Positions 1 to 10,921 of a stretch of DNA of 64,000 nucleotides are shown here, one piece after another (the first letter of the stretch is position 1; every line of letters begins with the position of its first letter). The notes under the pieces were generated by a model that was given only the letters and a program-made list of their open reading frames with translations, searched no databases and was not told the DNA's origin. This DNA comes from Galeopsis tetrahit (taxonomy: Eukaryota > Streptophyta > Magnoliopsida > Lamiales > Lamiaceae), in contig OY776123.1 of assembly GCA_963675135.1 (NCBI GenBank), forward strand, positions 4,590,501 to 4,654,500. The letters are read 5' to 3'. The position numbers and the translations under genes are program-made.

Positions 1-287
1 GGAGAATTGGGTGTGAAGCATTCTGAACCGAGACTGGAAACAAAGAAACACAGAAGACAATCTCGCAAGACAGTGAACCAGTCCATATTAGATGAATTGG
101 ATGAACTTACAGATGATGACGAAGATGAAAAAAATCCTAGACTCGGGGAAACGAGAGAAGAAAATCAGTAAGGAACTACAGTTTTCAACACCACTTGTAA
201 ATAATATTCTCTACTTTCCTAACCCTGTTGATCTTAGAATGTTCAACTTCCATTTTGTGACAACCTCTTGCTTTCAGTGGAAGTTAA
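1..287 (+). CDS. 3' end of an unrecognised gene (partial CDS)
   Basis: Frame 1 is open from the window edge and encodes a basic then acidic C-terminal tail: a Lys/Arg-rich stretch (KKHRRQSRK), then ILDELDELTDDDEDE, ending REENQ if read straight into the TAA at 169-171. A better model uses a donor (gtaagg) at 168, a short AT-rich intron with a CTAAC-like branch site near 220, and a TTTCAG acceptor at 276-277. The last exon then adds only two or three codons and stops with TAA at 285-287. The tail resembles those of nuclear proteins, but I do not recognise the family. Most of the gene lies left of the window. The stop position depends on whether the intron is real. Confidence 0.5.
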
Positions 288-1152
288 AACAGAAAGATGG
301 ATGTGATCCTTGCTGTTACATCATCTTCTTTTGTTGTGGATATCTGGAAATGAATAATTTCTTTTGAAAATTTGGCGAGAAAATGAAGAAAATTTCAAAA
401 TGAAATGGAGTGGATGTTATCCTACTTCTGTATGAAATTTCAAAATGTCGAATTAGAGGTCGGGGCACTGTTAAAACTTTGCTCGGGAAAATCCTCTTTA
501 GGGACAAAACCCGGGTTAAGGGAAAAGGTACACCTCTCTAAAGAACTGTCTTACGAAATTAAAGTACTCCCTACTAATATCACTGAAAATAAAAGGTAAT
601 ACAAAATTCATGCATTGCCCCTTTCAAACAGATGAGGTGGCCTGCCGGATCTTTGCAATGAAATTCGATGCCTAGTTCGCTTCCCTATATATATGAGTGT
701 AGCGGACAGACATATCCCCCAGCAGTTGTCAAGTGAAGCCTCAACTCTGAATCAAACTCTTCTCACAAGTGTGTGTCTACAACCCTGACTGTGGACAGAC
801 GAAATAGCATATAAACCTGTTGCTATCTCCGTCTCATTAGGGAAACTTCAACCGACATTACGAGCTAAGACCGTAATAAAGAATTCTCTCTAATTTCAAA
901 ATAAAGCTTCAACTAAGAGAGCCGCAGAAAGATAGCTACCAAATTACATTAAACTTACGGGTGTGCAAAAAGGAAAACTTTCAAGGCTAACAAATTGCAT
1001 TAAAAATTTATATCCATATACTATTGCATAAATAAAATATAGTTAATTAAAATAAATAAAATATAGTTAATTAAAATAAACCGAACAGAAAATTTGCACA
1101 TTAAATTTGAGTCAAACTTAAATGAAACAAATTTTATCTCTCTTAGATCTTG
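288..1152. other. 3' UTR and intergenic stretch, no gene seen
   Basis: The first few hundred bases are probably 3' UTR of the preceding gene. The remainder is low-complexity AT-rich sequence, including a short direct repeat of an AATAAAATATAGTTAATTA unit near 1032-1077. The open frames at 316-507 and 405-599 show no family similarity I recognise. Confidence 0.5.
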
Positions 1153-1167
1153 TGTAATTACAATATT

Positions 1168-1359
1168 TTTTTTTTAAGTCTCGGGTATTCGGTCTAAGGC
1201 CGACTAATCCCGGGGGATCAATCCCACCGCCCACTTGCGGGGGTCCCGTTTAAAGCCAGAGTTTTGCGCTCTGTATGAACATGACCCCATAGAAATTATT
1301 TGCACCTAAGCGGTTTAGACCTAAAGAGGAGCATACTCCTAAGTCCCAAGTCTAAAAAA
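1168..1359 (-). mobile_element. tRNA-type SINE with 15-bp target-site duplication
   Basis: The plus strand begins with a T-run (the poly-A tail of a minus-strand element) and is bracketed by a perfect 15-bp direct repeat, TGTAATTACAATATT, at 1153-1167 and 1360-1374. The body shares a long segment, including the minus-strand motif CTGGCTTTAAACGGGACC, with elements at 31444-31620 and 45150-45245. The head of the 31.4-kb copy has a canonical pol III B box (GGTTCGAACC); this copy has a degenerate one (GGTCTAAACC). Length, tail and duplication fit a SINE mobilised by LINE machinery. Confidence 0.85.
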
Positions 1360-1555
1360 TGTAATTACAATATTAAAATATGTTATAAGCAAAAATGTAA
1401 AAAATGTAAACAAAAGATAAGATTTTCGACTGAATGGGCTCAAATAAGCCCACTTATACTTCTTAAAGGGAGGTTAATGGGCCTGGTTTGTAGCCCAGAT
1501 CAAATGTATACTGACAAAAATAGAAGCGAGAAGACTGAGGGAAGTCTATAGAAAG

Positions 1556-3062
1556 ATGGCGTTGAGGAGGACAATAGAGAGCGCGATTCGAAGCGTACAG
1601 ACGGCCGCCGACTGTCCTCGCCTCACCAAATTTTCTCTTCGTGCTCCTAAATCTGTAAGCTGAACATGTTTTTTTTTTTTGCTAAATTTCATGCTGATTT
1701 ACACCTTCGCTGCGTTCAATATTCTGTTAATTTTGTGATTCAGAATAGTTAGATATTTGTTGTGTCAAGAGGAAATGTAATAGGGAAATTGATGGTTGTT
1801 TAAGCATAATCGAAGTAACTATGAATTTTGAGATGGTGATTTTGGACCAATTCGAATAAGCAAAAAGCTTTATTTTGCTTGATTATAATCACTGCACTTG
1901 AGATTTTTGCTGAGGTAGTATTGTTGAGAAATTCTCTAAATTTTTTGATATGAGCATTTATGGAGATTTTGAATTCATGATTTGTGAGTGTTAATATTAC
2001 GCTAGTTCCCTCTCATCTTTAAGTTACCTAACTTCTCTGGTAGGATAGATCTTGACATACCATTTAAACATGATGCGTAGAATGTTCATCTTGGTTAATT
2101 GTCACAAAGCAAATCTTGTTCATAGTTCCATTGTCTGAATGCAGTGGTTGAATACCATGATTTGTCAAGTGAAACACGAAAACATGAATCCAAAATATTG
2201 TGGCGCTGGAAGTTCTAAGCATGTTGGGAGCTGAAACCATCAGTTTAAAACTCTGTAATTTACATGTCATTTATAAAGGGCTCAGTATAATCCATCTCCA
2301 AATTTCATTTATAATACTGGATGTGATTTTGGTGTATGAATCATATGAAATGACATGCTAAATTGCTCATACACATGTCTGACAATTAGCATTTTTGCAC
2401 ATTTCGTTTTGGGAGAAGGAATTATGATGCATGGTACTTAAAGAAATGCAGTTGAAGGAATTATTAATAGTCGTAGATCTTGTATTTAATATGTTCCTGC
2501 TGTGTTCTGCATATTCTTCCAGGTAGAGGTGGAATTTGATAATGGCAATGCGTATAATCTGTCGGCTGAATACTTGAGAATATATAGCCCGGCAGTTGAC
2601 AGTAAAATTAGATCCATTGGAGGAGAAAAGGTAACTGGATGGAAACTGCTCTATTTTCAGCATCCATACGTGCATAACGCTGCAGAATTGAAAGCATTAT
2701 TGTAGATGCCTGTGAAGTTTTCCATTTCAATGCTATGAGGATAACTTGAGCATGGATTAGGTTATATCTGGGAGACGCCACGTTGGAATCATGTCTGCAG
2801 AACCTGTGGGAAACTATGGGGTGAGGTATTGTAATTTGATGAATATCCAGAAACACTGTTCTAGAAGAGTTCCCTATTGAATACTCATGGCTTTTTTCTC
2901 TGTGGTTGATGCAGATTACTTTTTGATGACTTGCATAAAACGGGGATCTTCACATGGGACTACTTTTATTACCTTGGTAGCAATAAGTTTTCTCACATGA
3001 GAAATTACATCACAACTCTAAAGAAACACGGACTTAGTCGGGATCCTCAACGCAAGAAGTAG
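1556..3062 (+). CDS. DUF971 / gamma-butyrobetaine hydroxylase-like N-terminal domain protein
   Basis: Four exons give a 139-residue protein: 1556-1654, 2523-2630, 2761-2825 and 2915-3062. All introns are GT-AG. The third exon must end at 2825 rather than 2820, because only that junction keeps the frame (YGV-R-LLFDD). Residues 34 to about 128 form a DUF971 (GBBH-like N-terminal) domain, with the hallmark segments LSAEYLRIYSPAVDSK, GRRHVGIM and FDDLHKTGIFTWDYFYYLG. The first 33 residues are basic and Ser/Thr-containing with no acidic cluster, so an organelle-targeting role is possible. In other proteins this domain precedes a dioxygenase; here it stands alone, as in known plant and bacterial stand-alone members. 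The biochemical role is not established. The 3' UTR probably runs to about 3370. Confidence 0.88.
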
Positions 3063-4152
3063 AGTTGAATGATGCTGAAAAAGAGACAAACCTTCAAGAA
3101 TCACCTGCTTTGTTAACAAAGGTGGATTAGATTTTGTTCCCAGTAATTCCTTTATCCAGTTCTTTGCATTTACACTTGATACTACTTGGTCGGATATTTC
3201 AGGCTCCGATGATGTTAGTATCACCGTCGTTAATGTACCCATTGGTGGTTCGATTATTTAGCTGCAAAGTACCAACCTTGTTCGATCATGAAAAATTGAA
3301 AATCATATGTATTGATCTCCACCCGTGTGTTTTTGAGGCGAGTGTATTTGAGACTTTATTATATTTTTAAGCTGAACTCTAATTTTATTTTATTTTATTT
3401 AAGTCTCGAGCTTATTTATCAACTATATAGTTGGTTCATGAGAGTAAATTCTATAATTTTATTTATTTAAAAATTTTATATTTATCATAAATGTTAGTGT
3501 GAAAATTGTATAATTAAATTAGATTATTATACGCACATTAATAGGTATGCTCATGAGCTCAAATGTAAAATATCATTGAGTGTGTCTATGTTTCATTGTT
3601 TCTAACTTTCTATTAACAAGATTAATTAAACAAATTCAAATGGAGTTAGATTTGAATGATTCATTGTTGATTTGATTAAAATTATTGTGGAATGTTGGAA
3701 TATTACTTTCTCAATTTTTATTTTTATTTTGACAAATAAACTTTCTCAATCTGCCAAAGTAGAAAGATCAACTTTCTTAGCTGTACTAAATGACCAAACG
3801 ACGTCGTTCGTAAGTCAACTAAAATTTTTATTCCCCTGTTCTATGTTAGAATCTGTCAGCAAACCTGGATCACTCCGAAAACTCCCAAGCAAACATTTTT
3901 TCACAATTTAATTCTTGAGAAAAGAGTTTAACTTCAATTTCATCAATGAAATATACAATTTCCATTCTGAAAATATTTATGTAAGGTTTTAATTACAGGT
4001 CATCGCTGGAGAAATTTAATGTTTGTTTAATCCACCACGATCTTGTTTCTCTGGCAATCTGAGAGAAAAAAAAAAGATGAAAGAGAGAGCTGACTTTGAC
4101 AAAATTTCACATTTCAGATCGTTGTAAAGAAACCCCATTTCAGTTCTTGGCT
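3063..4152. other. Intergenic: 3' UTR then SERGT1 promoter region, no gene seen
   Basis: Up to roughly 3370 this is probably the DUF971 gene's 3' UTR. The rest is AT-rich, with no frame longer than about 79 codons and no repeat I recognise. The 4020-4152 part should contain the promoter and 5' UTR of the next gene. Confidence 0.5.
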
Positions 4153-4158
4153 ATGTGA
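4153..4158 (+). promoter_or_regulatory. Start-stop mini-uORF (ATG TGA) directly before SERGT1
   Basis: An ATG immediately followed by TGA sits two bases before the SERGT1 start codon at 4161. If the transcript begins upstream, scanning ribosomes meet this start-stop element first. Such elements are known to pause ribosomes. Its context (gctATGt) is weaker than that of the main start (acaATGt). Confidence 0.45.
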
Positions 4159-4160
4159 CA

Positions 4161-7100
4161 ATGTCAACGGGGAAATTTCTCACTTTAATTGTGGCGGCGG
4201 CGCTGTTAATGAGCGGCGGAGAGGCGCAGGATAAGGCGGTGGCCGGAACGGCGCCGTATAGAATCCACACTTTGTTCTCGGTTGAGTGTCAGAATTACTT
4301 CGATTGGCAAACGGTGGGCCTCATGCATAGCTTCCGGAAAGCGGGCCAGCCCGGCCCGATCACCCGGCTGCTGAGCTGTACAGATGAAGAGAAGAAGAAT
4401 TATAAAGGAATGGACTTGGCACCCACATTTGAGGTCCCTTCAATGAGCACACACCCCAAGACTAATGATTGGTGAGTTTTTCAAATTTACATTTGTCCAA
4501 GAATGTGGGGCCTTTGTTTATGTTGTTTTTTGTATACTAGATTCAAGAATGGGCTTTCATGGATTGCACAGTAATAAGCTTTTATGTGTGTGAAACTGTT
4601 TTACATTCTGAAGAGTTGAAATTTTGTGCACATGATTGAGATGAAGAGTTGTTTTCTTGTATGGCAGGTATCCAGCTATTAACAAACCAGCTGGTGTAGT
4701 CCATTGGCTTCAACATAGCAAAGAAGCGGAAAACGTCGATTGGGTTGTAATTTTAGACGCGGATCAGATTATTCGAGGTCCAATCCTACCATGGGAGCTT
4801 GGAGCAGAGAAAGGCAGACCTGTTGCTGCATATTATGGGTAATTAAGAAGTTACTTGTTACCCCAATTTGTTAAAAGAGAGACATATATAGTTTAGTGAT
4901 GAGTCTTATTGTGCCTTGAGAGTATTTCATAGACTATGTTTTTTGATCAGGTACTTGGTTGGGTGTGACAATGTTCTTGCTAAACTGCACACACAGCATC
5001 CTGAACTCTGTGACAAGGTTGGGGGGCTTTTAGCCATGCATATTGATGATCTTCGAGCTTTGGCACCCAAGTGGTTATCAAAAACCGAAGAAGTAAGGGC
5101 CGATAAAGATCACTGGGGTACTAATTACACTGGCGATATATATGGAACAGGGTGGATCAGTGAAATGTATGGATACTCATTTGGTGCTGCAGAGGTAACT
5201 TCTATCCTATATTTATTTCATCACCATAGTTTCTAGTTTTGTTCAAGTGAAATCGCCTGTGGCCTGATGTTTTAAAATCAGTTAGTATATGACCCTAGTG
5301 TATATAAGAAAGATGAAAAGGAAAAGATTAGTTCTATTTCGAGTTACGAAGTAGTAATATGGTTTTGGTCATGATATTTAAATAATACAGTAAATAAATA
5401 ATAGGTGGTGTCTAGTCTTGTCTAGGCTGAACGGTGCCTAAAACAACCGACTAGGGCAAAGGACCGCTTTTTTCAATTGTAAGTAAAGGAATAAAATTTC
5501 TTATTGTACAACTACAACGTCATCGCTAAGCTGTCAAATCTTGAATGTCTGATTTTGTCATACTTTATGCATATATGTATTGTTATTTCTCAGTCCACAG
5601 TGCATAAATGTGTACACACATGACTTTGTGGCTTGCTTTCATCATCAGGTGGGACTTCGCCACAAGATAAATGATAACTTGATGATTTATCCAGGCTATA
5701 CTCCTCGAGAGGGTGTTGAGCCCATTCTTATGCATTATGGCTTGCCTTTTAGCGTTGGAAATTGGTCGTTCAGTAAATTGCTTCATCATGAAGACAATAT
5801 TGTGTATGATTGTGGACGGCTCTTTCCGGAACCTCCTTATCCTAGAGAGGTAAGTTCATGCTTCACTTATTGTAAGTGGATGAATTTATTTTTACTTACT
5901 CTAATTTCGAATATTCTTCTTACAGGTGATGGAAATGGAAAGTGATAAAAACAAAAGGAGGGCATTATTTCTGAATCTAGAATGTATAAATACGATGAAT
6001 CAAGGTTTATTATTGAACCATGAAAAACATAGGTGCCCCAAGCCTAAGTGGTCAAAGTATTTGAGTTTCTTAAAGAGCAAAAAATTCGCAGAACTAACGA
6101 AGCCAAAACAATTGACTCCAAAGAGCCGTCGAATGATGGAGGAAGATTATGTACAGAAGCAAGATGTTGGTGAGGAGGTCAACGTGCAGAAGCAAGATGG
6201 TGGTGAGGAGGTCAACGTACAGAAGCAAGATGCTGTTGAGGAGGTCAAAAATGTACAAAAGCAAGATGTTGGTGGCCCCGAAAAGCCATATCCAAAAATA
6301 CATACTATTTTCTCGACTGAATGCACCCCTTACTTTGATTGGCAAACTTTGGGGCTCGTTCACAGTTTCAATCAGAGTGGGCAGCCTGGGGAAATCACTA
6401 GGCTTCTGAGTTGTACAGACGAGGATTTGAAGCAATACAAAGGACATGATCTAGCTCCCACTCATTATGTCCCGTCCATGAGTCGACATCCATTGACAGG
6501 AGATTGGTAATGCCTTCTGCTTATAACTCCCATTAAAAAAAAAATTATTAAAATTTGATGATAACTTGTGATGTGTGTGTAAGAGAGAGAGAGAGAGAGT
6601 TTGTTCTTGTCGTGAATATTTAAGCTGTCTTCGCCTCTTCTTGAGCAGACTATCCTTGTGTTAGTGAGGATCTTCAGTTTTCAAAATAAAGTGTTCCATT
6701 CTAAATAAAACTGAGTATTTATAGCTTAAATATATCTTTGATGATAAGATTGCTTCTGTGCTGTGGCTTTACTATCTTCCATTTATTACAGTTGCATTCT
6801 GTTTATCCCCTTCAAGATGGAAATGAAAGGTGTATCAGGAAATTGAACTTGTGCTAGTTTTTTATGCAAATTAAATTAAAATAATAAGGTTAATCAACAG
6901 AATATGCATAATTGGGAAAATTGTATAGAGACACCCGTGAGACAAATAACCATCGTCATTTGCAGTGGTGCCAATGTACTCTTACACTCTTCATTCATAT
7001 CTAGAGGATACTTGTGCCTTTGTGCTTTGAAATTTGCTACACTTTTTACCACCAAAATTACTTTCATTTATAATTTAAAACCAAACTCATTGCAAGTGTT

Positions 7101-8692
7101 CCTTGGTATTCACACCGTTCTGTTTAATTATTCCTTCAGATGATAAACCTCCAGTCGGTAATTAGCTGTATTATTAAGCCGCATTGGTATCTGCTCGAGT
7201 AATTTGACCTTGCTTTCATATGCTAAAATTGCATGTTTTTCTAAAGATAATTATCTTAGTATCGTCATGTGTCTAATTTGCCCCTTTTGACAGTAAGCTG
7301 ATAATCGTTTGTTCAGGTATCCAGCAATTAATAAACCAGCTGCTGTTGTGCATTGGATTAATCATGTAAAGACGGATGCAGAATACGTAGTTATCCTGGA
7401 CGCTGATATGATAATGAGAGGACCAATTACACCGTGGGAATTCAATGCGTCTAAGGGCCGACCTGTTTCCACTCCATACGAGTAAGACTTCACCCCTTTT
7501 TAATATTCCTATTGAATATGAATATTACTAGATGATCAATTGATCTTAAAAAAATGCATAACAGCTATCTCATTGGCTGCGATAACGAGCTTGCAAAGAT
7601 CCACACACGTAATCCTCGAGCTTGTGACAAGGTCGGTGGTGTGATCATAATGCATATAAGGGATCTCAAGAGATTTGCTTTACTTTGGCTCCATAAAACT
7701 GAGGAAGTCCGGTCCGATATGGCCCATTGGGCCCGAAACATAACTGGAGATATTTACGAAGCGGGTTGGATCAGTGAGATGTATGGCTACGCATTTGCTG
7801 CAGCAGAGGTATTTTTTGCTTTCATTCTGCTCAATATTTGAACACAACTTATGCAATATATTTCTCTGTGCAGTTGAATTTTCACCATGTCATAAGCAAT
7901 GATATACTGATATACCCGGGATATGTTCCCGTGCCTGGTGTAAAATATCGAGTTTTTCATTATGGGTTGGAATTTAGAGTCGGCGATTGGAGCTTCGATA
8001 AAGCTAAGTGGAGGCATATGGATGTTGTTAACAAATGTTGGGTCAAGTTTCCCAACCCGCCTGATCCATCGACCCTTGATCAGTCCAACAAGGAGTTTTT
8101 CCAACGTGACCTGCTTAGCATCGAGTGTGTGAAAACTTTGAACGAGGCTCTAGACCGTCATTACGAGAGAAGGAAATGCTCTGATCTCAATACCTTGTCG
8201 ACCCCATCTCGAGAAGCTGTCAAACCTCCAACTCGAGAAACTCTCAAACCTCCAGCTCGAGAAACTCTCAAACCTCCAACTCTAGAAACTCAAAGTCCTC
8301 CTTCCTTATCCGTTTTGACTAAAACGACCCTCAATCCACCCTCCATGCTGTCTCCAGAACGCAAGACGCCCAATGAGATAACAGTTTCGAGGAAAATTGG
8401 TAAAGTGGAGGAGATTGATTCTTCGAGGGAGAGTTCAGAGGTGAAGAATGAAAGTCAAGAATCGAAGAACGAAACTCATGGATTGTCTCCACCAGCAGAG
8501 GCTAACCAAGCATTCAGTTCCATGAGATTCTGGATAATTGGGCTTTGGGGATGTTCGATTGTTGGTTTTGGGGTGGTGATGTTTATGATGATCTATAATC
8601 GAAGGGGGCAGAGAAAAAGGGGGAAAGGTTACAAGAGCAAGAGAAGCTCCTCGTATTCAGGGCCTTGGGATCGTACGTCTGAAATCTTGTAG
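4161..8692 (+). CDS. SERGT1: Peptidyl serine alpha-galactosyltransferase (GT96)
   Basis: Eight exons: 4161-4471, 4668-4838, 4951-5194, 5649-5849, 5926-6506, 7317-7481, 7565-7808 and 7874-8692, giving 911 residues. The family adds galactose to serine in Ser-(Hyp)n repeats of extensins in the secretory pathway. There is an N-terminal signal peptide (about residues 1-22), two homologous catalytic halves, each with a DAD motif (134-136 and 531-533) in VILDADxIxRGP, and a transmembrane helix near 858-881 followed by a basic cytoplasmic tail. The linker between halves holds four imperfect copies of an 11-12-residue VQKQD..EEV unit (6151-6288); the C-terminal region has repeated (R)ETLKPP units. Exons 3 and 7 are both 244 nt, and intron phases match between halves. 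Arabidopsis SERGT1 is about 800 residues, so this copy is longer in its linkers. Confidence 0.95.
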
Positions 8693-8999
8693 CAAGAACA
8701 TATTGCTAACGCGACATGAGCTTACGAAGACTCCGAGTGAAAGTGTGCGAGAAATTCGACAGAAAATCTTGAGAGCAGGGTAAATGTATGTTTTACTGAT
8801 GTTCCTGACTTGCATTTTTGTAATGCATGCGTGTACTTGGAGTTCTATTATTATTATTGTTGTTTTAAAAATCATAAATCAGCAATATACTCTGGGATAG
8901 AATTTTTGAAAAAGATTACAATTATATCCTGTTCAGAAAACTCTTTCTTTCTACTTTGTGATTTCATTAGTATTTGTTTATAATGCATCTCTCCCTGTT

Positions 9000-9102
9000 T
9001 ATTAAAGCAGCAGCAGCAGATATATTCCAATATTCTTTCAGGGATGTTTGTATTAAAGCAGCAGCAGCAGATATATTCCAATATTCTTTCAGGGATGTTT
9101 GT
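9000..9102. repeat. 51-bp tandem duplication with (CAG) triplets
   Basis: Two identical 51-bp units (9001-9051 and 9052-9102) each begin ATTAAAGCAGCAGCAGCAG and end AGGGATGTTTGT. Perfect identity implies a recent duplication, in or just after the SERGT1 3' UTR. Confidence 0.9.
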
Positions 9103-9249
9103 TTTGGTTTATGTAGGGTGGGGGAGATGTGGATGGAGAAATCCTGATGAATAGTGATTGTGTATGTTTATTTTGAGATGTTGAGTAGGATATTATGTAA
9201 CTTTATGTCAAATTAATTGTGTAAGAGTGAGTGATGTTGTATTATAGTA

Positions 9250-9476
9250 CTCCCTCCGTCCCGGGGAAAGCTCCCCATGAGCTCTGGGCACGGAGGTTAA
9301 GAAGTACTAATATACGGAGTAATAAGTAGATGTATTAGAGGTGCTGTGATTGGAGAGAGAGAATAATATAATTAAATGTGAGGGGGAATAGTTACTAAAA
9401 AAAAAAAGGAATGAGTAGCTTTCATTGGGACGGACGAAAAAGGAAAGTTGAGTAGCTTTCACCGGGATAGAGTGAG
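9250..9476. mobile_element. Stowaway-type MITE (TA target)
   Basis: It starts CTCCCTCCGTCCC right after TA (9248-9249) and ends GGGATAGAGTGAG before TA (9477-9478). It is 227 bp long. Its interior (GAGCTC.GGGCACGGAGGTTAA) matches the element at 40050-40263, so they belong to one Tc1/mariner-derived family. Confidence 0.85.
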
Positions 9477-10921
9477 TATAAAATAACTTATCAAATCAAC
9501 TGTATAAGAATGTATGTATGATGTTTGTATTTTTAAGAGTGGATGGAGTTGATGGTAAAATACGAATTTGAAATCCCGAACTAGAATAGAACGGGAGATG
9601 TTACGTCCCCGTCCGGACGTGATAGTCCCAAAACAAACATGCCCAGTGGAATTGTTCTAAGCGTTAGTGAAAGTATTACTTTCTTGCATCATAATCCCAC
9701 AATGTTGTAAATCACTCATATCATATATGATGTTGTGTTGTTTGCTCTAACAACTGAGATAAATCAACTGAAGTCATAGGTTCGAGTCACCTAGGTTAAA
9801 TTAAAAGAAAAGAAAAATGTTTGAATTTGCACAGTTATCGATACAAGACTTTGTTTGGGAATGAGACAAAAATTTAGATTCTTATGTTTGTTTTTTTAAG
9901 TCCCATTTGGTTGATACATTGAGTTATCTATGATCAATTTGAATATTTCAATTGATTCACACTGAATTTTAGCTGATGTGATTTTTGGTGTTTTTATATG
10001 ATATTTTAAACTCGATTATGCATTTATCTTGAGTTAATCTATTTTACCAAATCGAGTAGAGTACAAAACAAAGTTTATGGTGATGCAGGAACTAGAGGTT
10101 GTTCAACTTCAACAAACACGATGACCCACATTTGAAACAAAACAAAAAACGGACAGTTTGTTTGTTTTTGCTTGACTTCACTCAGAATTCCAAATGGACG
10201 TTACGTTAAGATAAAAAAAAAAAAATCCAGCTGGATTATATTTTACTCCTATTAAATAAAATTTGTGGGTTTTACTTAAATTATAAGCTCAGCAAATAAA
10301 ACGCCATTTTAAGCAAAACTTTGGTCAACAATATTACCAATGTCTGATTTTTCTAACTCAATTAGGCCAAAATTCATTAAAATTATTTACACATACATTT
10401 TGATTTCGAATTAGAGTATCATAAACTTTAAATTTTAAATTGATTTCTAATACTAATAGCTCGTTGCGTTGACTAAGCGGCATAAATATCCACAAATTTT
10501 GTTCCATATTAATGAAAGGGTTGGTATTAGGATCATTACAACATTATTGCCTTTTTAATGTGGAGATTTAACGTTATTATATTCAAATAAAGTGGGCCCA
10601 GGCCAAAAACCCTTTTACCAGAAAATGATTAAAATAGCTCTACACTTTTTGCATACTTGTACTCTCCTCAATTCATGGCCCACTTTTTTTTGTGCCAACG
10701 TACACTATGCTGCTTTTCCGTTTGAATTTCAAATTGGAGAGGCATAAGACAACAACGGATATATTAAGCTACATTTCATACCAAACATTTTAGTATTAAT
10801 TTTTTTCTGTTTATTTCCTTTTCTGGGATTCTGATTTATGCCTAATTAATTGTTTTGAGCCTGTTTCTTGAATCTTCTGCAATTACCTAAAAACTGGATT
10901 AAAAAAAGAACTGCAAATCGA

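Larger units (their letters stand above)
8693..10921. other. Intergenic: SERGT1 3' UTR, repeats, WVD2-like promoter
   Basis: It holds the SERGT1 3' UTR, a 51-bp tandem duplication at 9000-9102, a Stowaway MITE at 9250-9476 and otherwise AT-rich sequence. A GGTTCGAGTC motif at about 9779 resembles a pol III B box but has no convincing tRNA or SINE around it. No protein gene was seen. Confidence 0.6.

Noticed and set aside
600..990. Possible snoRNA or other small RNA gene in the first intergenic stretch
   Set aside because: Box C/D-like motifs occur but not in the right spacing, and no terminal stem was found.
6094..6447. 117-codon minus-strand frame in SERGT1 exon 5
   Set aside because: Antisense shadow of the 33-bp linker repeat and the second catalytic half.
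9777..9800. GGTTCGAGTC motif, possible tRNA or SINE B box
   Set aside because: No A box at the right distance, no acceptor stem and no tail similar to the SINE family.
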